From an uncultured Clostridia bacterium (GTDB taxonomy: Bacteria > Bacillota > Clostridia > Christensenellales > UBA1242), in NCBI GenBank assembly GCA_947589655.1, contig CANQCE010000023.1:1-11056 (forward strand): a stretch of DNA of 11,056 nt, read 5' to 3'. Below are positions 1 through 4,025 of this stretch, one piece after another. A program made the position numbers and the translations under genes. Position 1 is the stretch's first letter, and each line of letters opens with the position of its first letter. Below the pieces are notes generated by a model that made no database searches, was not told the origin of the DNA, and was given only the letters and a program-made list of their open reading frames with translations.

Positions 1-1
1 G

Positions 2-32
2 ATTTCCAATTTTTCTTCGAAACATTGGAAAT
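2..32. repeat. 9-bp perfect inverted repeat
   Basis: ATTTCCAAT at 2-10 is exactly complementary to ATTGGAAAT at 24-32, with a 13-nt loop. There is no thymine run after either arm, so it is not a clear intrinsic terminator. It could be a hairpin in a transcript, a protein binding site or the edge of a repeat. Confidence 0.4.
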
Positions 33-161
33 TGATTTAGAAAGGTAGGCAGGTTGTAATTCTTCGCCTTTTTCATGGTTGTATTATGCGATGTTTGGAA
101 TTATGGCTTTTACTTTTTTATCACCACTTAAACCTTCGAAGCCTTTTCTTCGCAAGAGCGA

Positions 162-205
162 TTGCCCTAAACCGCATAGCGTAGCGCGGTTTACATCTGG
201 GGCAA
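162..205. repeat. Bulged two-part hairpin
   Basis: TTGCCC (162-167) followed at once by TAAACCGC (168-175) pairs with GCGGTTTA (186-193) and, after a 6-nt bulge, GGGCAA (200-205). This makes an 8-bp inner stem and a 6-bp outer stem around a 10-nt loop. The paired arms are G+C-rich compared with the surroundings. Neither side carries a typical T-tract, so it looks more like part of a structured repeat or RNA than a simple terminator. Confidence 0.5.
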
Positions 206-299
206 AGAGCGAAAAACACGCGTTAAAGCGATACTTTTTGACCTTTGGGCAAAAATGAGCAAAAACGCACTTCGTGCCGTGCCCGCGTTAAGACCTTTT
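199..299. repeat. Imperfect tandem direct repeat, two abutting units of about 50 bp
   Basis: Unit 1 (199-246) and unit 2 (247-299) share four blocks in the same order. They are GGGCAAA (200-206, 247-253), GAGC(G)AAAAAC (207-217, 257-266), CGCGTTAA (219-226, 284-291) and GACCTTT (240-246, 292-298). Unit 2 has an extra G+C-rich insert containing the tight hairpin GCAC-TTC-GTGC (267-277), while unit 1 has a different short A/T-rich stretch before its last block. An inverted copy of GAGCGAAAAAC lies at 321-331. The shared order and abutting ends indicate duplication. Function is unknown. Confidence 0.6.
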
Positions 300-332
300 G
301 GTGCCACCCCAAGGTGTGCAGTTTTTCGCTCA
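256..332 (-). other. Long bulged stem beginning at the SecB-like gene's stop codon
   Basis: The arms at 256-270 and 316-332 pair over about 15 bp with two single-base bulges. Read on the minus strand, the first arm starts with the TGA stop codon of the SecB-like gene. The second arm is followed by ATTTTTG (255-249). The loop of about 45 nt holds a further small stem, TTGG/CCAA (298-301/309-312). It could work as an unusual intrinsic terminator or 3'-end protector for the SecB-like transcript. The long loop makes it atypical. Confidence 0.4.
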
Positions 333-725
333 GTCTTGCAAATTTGGTGGTGTGACAATTGGCCCCAAAATTGTGTTCATGGAGAGTGTGGTTATAATGC
401 TGGAAGCATAAGAAACCAAAATTCTAACAGGCTGGCTGTTTTTGATGTATTCTTTTGGGTCTGGCAGTTTGGCAAATTCAATGCTGTCCACTGGGATGTC
501 AATGCTCATGGTAACTGAAAGCCTGATTAAATTGCTTGGGCTAATGGCAAGGCTTCGTTGCAGTGTAACCTTTACGACCTCCTCGGACACTTTTCTAACA
601 TCAAGTGTATCTTCTGGCTTGATGTTTATCGTTGCGTTTTGTTGTGGCAAACCCAACTTTTCATAAACAACCTTTTCAAGTAATGGTTTTACAAGATGTG
701 GTTTTATAACATTTTCTTGGCTCAT
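330..725 (-). CDS. SecB-like chaperone family protein (tentative)
   Basis: This encodes a 131-aa soluble protein with no signal peptide or membrane segment. The ATG at 725 follows AAAGGAG with a 6-nt gap, so the start is well supported. The assignment rests on overall pattern. The central part (about residues 50-85) alternates hydrophobic residues as in a beta-sheet. The C-terminal third has Y-x-SSI near residue 106 and a PP-N motif at 126-128, where SecB and SecB-like proteins carry a helix and then a PPxNF-type ending. SecB holds unfolded secretory proteins for SecA, and SecB-like relatives in other bacteria serve as toxin-antitoxin chaperones. It is shorter than E. coli SecB (155 aa). No partner gene for either role is visible here. 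The stop codon forms part of the structured repeat region downstream. The fold assignment is uncertain; existence of the gene is much more certain. Confidence 0.5.
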   Translation of the reverse strand: MSQENVIKPHLVKPLLEKVVYEKLGLPQQNATINIKPEDTLDVRKVSEEVVKVTLQRSLAISPSNLIRLSVTMSIDIPVDSIEFAKLPDPKEYIKNSQPVRILVSYASSIITTLSMNTILGPIVTPPNLQD

Positions 726-731
726 AAAAAA

Positions 732-776
732 CTCCTTTATCAGTTGTATTTTAACACATTTTTTAATAAATTACAA
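732..776 (-). promoter_or_regulatory. Promoter and RBS of the SecB-like gene
   Basis: On the minus strand, TTGTAA (771-776) and TAAAAT (748-753) are separated by 17 nt and resemble sigma-A -35 and -10 boxes. The expected transcript start is near 741, giving a leader of about 16 nt that carries AAAGGAG (732-738). A weak inverted repeat (777-783/798-804) lies just upstream of the -35 box. The gene can therefore be transcribed separately from the transporter gene behind it. Confidence 0.55.
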
Positions 777-812
777 TCAAATTGCGTTATTTATCAAAAT
801 TTGACAATAAAA

Positions 813-2192
813 TTATTTTTCTTCGTCTTTTTTCTGCTCATCTTTATCGTTGTAAACAATCTTTAACCTCACCTGCTCAATACGTCTGTTGTCCATTTTA
901 ACAACGGTGAAAACCATGCTGATATTGTGCTGAGTTAAGTTGCCTTCGTCATCCAAAATTTCGTCAATTGTGTTGAAAACATATTCATTGCTTTTTTGCG
1001 GGATATCTTCCGAAAGGTCAAATATGAAAGAGTTTAGTGTTTGATAAGGGTTCTCTGGCAAGTTTTCAATTTCTAGCCTGTCAAAAAGTTCGTCCACAGA
1101 GATGTCCGCATCCACAAGATATTCATCATCGCCAATTTGCTCTATTTTTGGCTCTGTTTCGCCAATATCGGTCTCGTCAAAAATTTCGCCAAAAATTGTT
1201 TCAACACAGTCTTCCATGGTCACAATGCCAGAAACACCACCATTTTCGTCCAACACCACTGCCAAGTGCTTCTTTGCCTTTTGCATTTCTTTAATAAGCG
1301 TGTCAACATTGGTGTTTTCCGCCGTGAAAAGCGGCTCGGTCATAATTTTTGAAATGTTCCACGCCTGCCCAGAAAGTTTTGCGCCTATAAAGTCCTTTAT
1401 GTTCAACACGCCAACAACATTATCGGTGCTGTTTTTATAAACTGGCAGACGGCTATATTTGTGTTCCAAGAAAAGTTTCTCGGCGTCTTTCATGCTGGCA
1501 TTAACATCCAAGAAAACAACATCTACACGGTGCGTCATAACATCGTGCGCTGTGGCTTCTTTCATTTTAAAGGTGCCCTGCAACATATCCACCTCGTCTT
1601 TTTCCAGAACGCCTTCTTCTTCCATTGTGTCAATAATGCTTTCAAGTTCATCTTCTGTAAAGGTTGTGTTTTCGCGTTGCTGCGCCGCCTGTTTTTTTGT
1701 GCAAAGTTTCTGCAAATAATAAAAGCAGATAACTATTGGATATAAAATTTTCATCAGTAAAAACAATATAAAAGAAAATCTGCAAGCGTATTTTTCGGGC
1801 TGCGCTTTTGCAAGTGCCTTTGGCAAAATTTCACCAGTAATCAAAATTACAATGGTCATAACAACTGTATTTAACACGTTAAGCAGGGTTGGGTCGTCTA
1901 ACAAATCCGCCAAAATGAAAGCACAAAGTGTGGTTGCCAAAATGTTTACTATATTGTTCCCCACCAAAATTGTGGTGAGCGCCCTGTCCGAATGTTCGCT
2001 GATGTAAAGGGCCTTTCTTGCGCCTTTCACCTTGTTTTCCGCCATGCTGCGAATACGAATTACATTCATTGATGAAAAGGCTGTTTCTGCCGCCGAAAAG
2101 AAGGCCGAGCATATTAAAAGAATGGCAATAACAAAAATTAGAATGCCGTGTGTCATTTCAAAAGTTTTTGCAAGTAGCATACTGGGGTGCAT
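813..2192 (-). CDS. Hemolysin-family CNNM/CBS/CorC-domain membrane protein
   Basis: This is a 459-aa protein of the CNNM (DUF21) - CBS pair - CorC_HlyC type. Such proteins are annotated 'hemolysin', but characterised members are linked to magnesium or divalent-cation export (CorB, MpfA). Residues 16-37 form the first membrane helix, ending in SAAETAFSS, typical of the family. Further hydrophobic segments lie at about 72-98, 103-120 and 135-162, with the conserved GEILPKALA at 120-128. Two CBS domains, probable nucleotide sensors, span about 214-273 and 279-340. A CorC_HlyC domain follows at 350-447 and a charged tail ends the protein. I chose the ATG at 2192 because AAGGAG sits 6 nt upstream. 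An upstream in-frame ATG at 2258 lies upstream of the predicted transcript start and adds 22 residues without an RBS. No magnesium-sensing leader is visible, as the 5' UTR is only about 40 nt. Family assignment is secure; the transported ion is inferred. Confidence 0.92.
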   Translation of the reverse strand: MHPSMLLAKTFEMTHGILIFVIAILLICSAFFSAAETAFSSMNVIRIRSMAENKVKGARKALYISEHSDRALTTILVGNNIVNILATTLCAFILADLLDDPTLLNVLNTVVMTIVILITGEILPKALAKAQPEKYACRFSFILFLLMKILYPIVICFYYLQKLCTKKQAAQQRENTTFTEDELESIIDTMEEEGVLEKDEVDMLQGTFKMKEATAHDVMTHRVDVVFLDVNASMKDAEKLFLEHKYSRLPVYKNSTDNVVGVLNIKDFIGAKLSGQAWNISKIMTEPLFTAENTNVDTLIKEMQKAKKHLAVVLDENGGVSGIVTMEDCVETIFGEIFDETDIGETEPKIEQIGDDEYLVDADISVDELFDRLEIENLPENPYQTLNSFIFDLSEDIPQKSNEYVFNTIDEILDDEGNLTQHNISMVFTVVKMDNRRIEQVRLKIVYNDKDEQKKDEEK

Positions 2193-2197
2193 TGAAT

Positions 2198-2267
2198 TCT
2201 CCTTAAATTTTGGCATTGTGTGCCAAATGATTTGAATTATTATATCATAAAAAAACAATTTTGTCTA
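2198..2267 (-). promoter_or_regulatory. Promoter and RBS of the CNNM-type transporter gene
   Basis: TAGACA (2262-2267) and a perfect TATAAT (2239-2244) are spaced by 17 nt on the minus strand, a strong sigma-A type promoter. The transcript should start near 2232. The RBS AAGGAG (2199-2204) lies 6 nt before the ATG at 2192. This position also argues against the longer open frame starting at 2258. Confidence 0.75.
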
Positions 2268-2295
2268 TGTTTTTTACGTTTTTGAAATTTTTATC

Positions 2296-2324
2296 TTGAC
2301 AAGATGTTAAAAATCAATTAAAAT
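2296..2324 (+). promoter_or_regulatory. Promoter of the unknown gene / radical SAM pair
   Basis: A perfect TTGACA (2296-2301) is followed after 17 nt by TAAAAT (2319-2324), giving an expected start near 2331. It stands back to back with the transporter promoter, with only 28 bp between the two -35 boxes, so one bound protein could affect both. Confidence 0.75.
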
Positions 2325-2358
2325 TACCTTATAAAATATGATTCTAAGGAGAAAAAAT

Positions 2359-2793
2359 ATGTTTGTTAAAGCAAGTCAAATTGTCGCATTATATATGTTT
2401 TCCACACACAAAAACAAAGTTACATTCCAAGAGCTGACCAAGTTTGAACAAGGCTTAGAGGCGGCCATTGAACAGAAGGAAGCAAATCTTGCAGTGATAG
2501 ATAAAACAAATCCCGTTTATTTATGCACAAAGTTTTATCTGTCTCAGAAAGAACTTGATAACGATGCCCCAGGGCTGTTTTATTGTGGCAGCACCTCCAT
2601 TAAACTTAAGGGCTCGGTGAAGGAACTGAAAGAGACTTTAAAGCCTTTGCCTCGCAAATTTTTAAAACCTGCGCTAGAATATAGCAAAAAATGCGTTCCA
2701 GCCGCCGAAGAAAAGGACGAGTTTGAAGAAACCTTTATGGCATTTGATGTGGACAAAATGGAGAAAGATTACTTTGGAAACAGCAAAGTGTAA
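2359..2793 (+). CDS. Hypothetical protein, 144 aa
   Basis: I do not recognise this protein. It is predicted soluble, has no signal peptide and is rich in Lys and Glu. Residues 1-45 look helical (two amphipathic stretches around 3-16 and 23-42). The middle contains cysteines at 56, 76 and 112 that do not form a recognisable metal site. Residues 117-144 are acidic. The start is the ATG at 2359, preceded by AAGGAG with a short A-rich spacer. An upstream in-frame ATG at 2338 would put that RBS inside the coding region and is rejected. It is first in a two-gene unit: its 3' end overlaps the radical SAM gene by about 20 nt, which suggests translational coupling and a shared task. It might be a substrate or helper of the radical SAM enzyme, but nothing in the sequence proves it. 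Confidence 0.8.
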   Translation: MFVKASQIVALYMFSTHKNKVTFQELTKFEQGLEAAIEQKEANLAVIDKTNPVYLCTKFYLSQKELDNDAPGLFYCGSTSIKLKGSVKELKETLKPLPRKFLKPALEYSKKCVPAAEEKDEFEETFMAFDVDKMEKDYFGNSKV

Positions 2794-3625
2794 AATTTGC
2801 CCAAGGCAGTGCCTTGTGGACAGACGCTTTCAAAAAGGTTTTTGCCAAGAACGCAAAACTTTAAGAATTGCCAAAATTATCGAGCATTTCACTTGGGAAG
2901 AACCCTGCCTTTCGGATGAAAAAGGCGTTCTTGCCGTGTTTTTCTCTGGATGCAATTTAAAGTGCGATTACTGCCAAAATCACGAGATTTCACGCGGTGG
3001 CGTTGGAGAGGTTTATTCCGCTTTGGAACTTGCAAAACTTCTAGACGAAAAGCAAACGGACCACTGCGCAATTGACCTTATCACCCCAACGCATTTTGCA
3101 GATGAACTGGAAAGCATTTTTGAAAATTTTAATTGCAAAATTCCTGTTATATGGAACACCAACAGTTATGAGAGCGTTGAAACAATTAGGCGCGTAAGTA
3201 AATTTGTTGATATATTTTTGGCAGACTTAAAATATGCCAACAACACCCTTGGGCAAAAATTCTCCGCTTGCACAGATTATTTCTCTTATGCCCTGCCAGC
3301 ACTTAAAACAATGTGTCAAGAAAAGCCTGACAAATTCAATGAAAATAATTTGATGACAAGCGGCGTGATAATCCGCCACCTTGTGCTGCCAGGATTTACA
3401 AAAAATTCTTTGGATGTTTTGGACATCATCAAGCAGCATTTTCCAAAAAGAATAATTAGCATAATGAGCCAATTCACGCCAAACGGAAAAAGCACTTTAA
3501 ACAGAAAAATTACGCCAATTGAATACAAATTGGTGATATCCCATATGCAAAAATTGGGGCTTAATAATGGCTTTGTTCAATCTTTGGACAGTGCCAACGG
3601 AACCTTTGTGCCTGATTTTAAATGA
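2774..3625 (+). CDS. PflX-like radical SAM protein (pyruvate formate-lyase activase-like)
   Basis: This is a cytoplasmic 283-aa radical SAM protein. The [4Fe-4S]/SAM motif CX3CX2C is C60, C64 and C67 (GCNLKCDYCQNHEIS). An N-terminal cysteine cluster (C6, C9, C13, C24: CKICPRQC...GFC) and the GVIIRHLVLPG segment at 197-207, followed by MSQFTP, are hallmarks of the COG1313 'PflX' group. This group resembles pyruvate formate-lyase activases, but its substrates are mostly unknown. Length is close to that of the family. I chose the TTG at 2774 because a GGAG (2760-2763) lies 10 nt upstream and the protein then begins right before the first cysteines. Longer in-frame options (ATG 2747, TTG 2723) add residues read mostly out of frame from the preceding gene. 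It overlaps that gene by 20 nt. No glycyl radical enzyme is encoded in the window, so activation of such an enzyme is only a possibility. The start is less sure than the function class. Confidence 0.88.
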   Translation: METAKCKICPRQCLVDRRFQKGFCQERKTLRIAKIIEHFTWEEPCLSDEKGVLAVFFSGCNLKCDYCQNHEISRGGVGEVYSALELAKLLDEKQTDHCAIDLITPTHFADELESIFENFNCKIPVIWNTNSYESVETIRRVSKFVDIFLADLKYANNTLGQKFSACTDYFSYALPALKTMCQEKPDKFNENNLMTSGVIIRHLVLPGFTKNSLDVLDIIKQHFPKRIISIMSQFTPNGKSTLNRKITPIEYKLVISHMQKLGLNNGFVQSLDSANGTFVPDFK

Positions 3626-3641
3626 TTTTGTTTAAAATTAT

Positions 3642-3670
3642 TTGACATATTTCGCAAAAAATCTTATCAT
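3642..3670 (+). promoter_or_regulatory. Promoter of the small membrane protein gene
   Basis: A perfect TTGACA (3642-3647) is followed after 17 nt by TATCAT (3665-3670). The start should be near 3677, so the leader is very short. It lies only 16 nt beyond the radical SAM stop codon, and there is no terminator between them. The small gene may therefore be transcribed both on its own and by read-through. Confidence 0.65.
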
Positions 3671-3692
3671 AATAAAAATTGGAGGGATAGAT

Positions 3693-3983
3693 ATGACAAG
3701 ATTGATGCGCAGCAATGTTTTAACAGGTATATTTTTCTGCCTTATGGCAATTTTGTTCTCGCTTTTATATTATTTTAATGTTATTAAAAACATGTCGCTT
3801 ATTCTGGCGGTTGTGTATGTTACATATTTTGTTGGCCTTGCCATGTTTTACAATGGGGCGTATTGCCGCAAACAAGCAAAGAACATTTCGTCAACTTTGT
3901 GCATGGTTTGTGGTGGCGCTTTTGTGATTGTGTCAACGGCTTTGTTAATCTATGGCTTTTGCGTTGGCTTAATTGCTTTTTAA
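3693..3983 (+). CDS. Small three-helix membrane protein, 96 aa
   Basis: I do not recognise this protein. It is almost entirely membrane-embedded, with hydrophobic helices at about 9-30, 35-56 and 67-94 and a short basic N-terminus (MTRLMRSN). A basic loop (CRKQAKN, 58-64) before the last helix suggests that this loop faces the cytoplasm. There are cysteines at 16, 58, 70, 73 and 90; C70 and C73 form a CxxC inside the last helix. The ATG at 3693 has GGAGGG (3681-3686) 6 nt upstream. A longer frame starting at a TTG at 3642 is rejected because that TTG is the -35 box. No function can be assigned. It is followed closely by a strong bidirectional terminator. Confidence 0.75.
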   Translation: MTRLMRSNVLTGIFFCLMAILFSLLYYFNVIKNMSLILAVVYVTYFVGLAMFYNGAYCRKQAKNISSTLCMVCGGAFVIVSTALLIYGFCVGLIAF

Positions 3984-3995
3984 TTAAAAACTTAC

Positions 3996-4025
3996 AAAAA
4001 AAGACCAAATTTTTGGTCTTTTTTT
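3996..4025. terminator. Bidirectional intrinsic terminator
   Basis: A run of seven A plus GACCAAA (3996-4009) pairs perfectly with TTTGGTC plus seven T (4012-4025) around a 2-nt loop. Either strand therefore yields a stem followed by a U-run. It ends the plus-strand unit and the convergent minus-strand gene, whose TAA stop (4026-4024) overlaps the terminator's right arm. Confidence 0.9.

Larger units (their letters stand above)
1..329. other. Gene-free, structure-dense intergenic region
   Basis: No convincing coding sequence lies between the left edge and the stop codon of the SecB-like gene. The region looks richer in G+C than the flanking AT-rich spacers and is packed with short inverted and direct repeats. 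These are a 9-bp inverted repeat at 2-10/24-32, a bulged two-part stem at 162-205, an imperfect tandem duplication at 199-299 and a long bulged stem at 256-332. Short open frames exist in it, for example plus-strand 91-257 and minus-strand 76 to the left edge. None has a ribosome binding site or a recognisable protein. It could be a dispersed intergenic repeat element, a small structured RNA or the 3' untranslated region of the SecB-like gene; the sequence alone does not decide. Confidence 0.6.

Noticed and set aside
1..76. Minus-strand open frame from an ATG at 76 running off the left edge (about 25 codons)
   Set aside because: It has no ribosome binding site, contains the 9-bp inverted repeat and is too short to judge. 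It could be the start of a real gene beyond the window, but there is no support for that here.
91..257. Plus-strand open frame of about 55 codons inside the repeat island
   Set aside because: No RBS, composition like translated repeat DNA, and it crosses the hairpins and the first tandem repeat unit.
299..315. T-box-like GGGTGGCACC motif on the minus strand
   Set aside because: The motif resembles the T-box antiterminator core. However, the sequence upstream on that strand is the SecB-like coding region, with no room for a specifier stem. No aminoacyl-tRNA synthetase or amino acid gene follows, and the match ends before the usual CG.
255..518. Plus-strand 87-codon open frame
   Set aside because: It is antisense to the SecB-like gene over more than half its length, begins inside the tandem repeat and has no RBS.
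777..804. Inverted repeat TCAAATT/AATTTGA as terminator of the CNNM gene
   Set aside because: Weak AT-only stem with a 14-nt loop and no U-run. It sits just upstream of the -35 box of the next gene, so if anything it is regulatory. Read-through into the SecB-like gene is possible.
2193..2258. Longer N-terminus for the CNNM protein from the ATG at 2258
   Set aside because: That ATG lies upstream of the predicted transcript start, close to the -35/-10 region, and has no RBS. The ATG at 2192 has an ideal AAGGAG.
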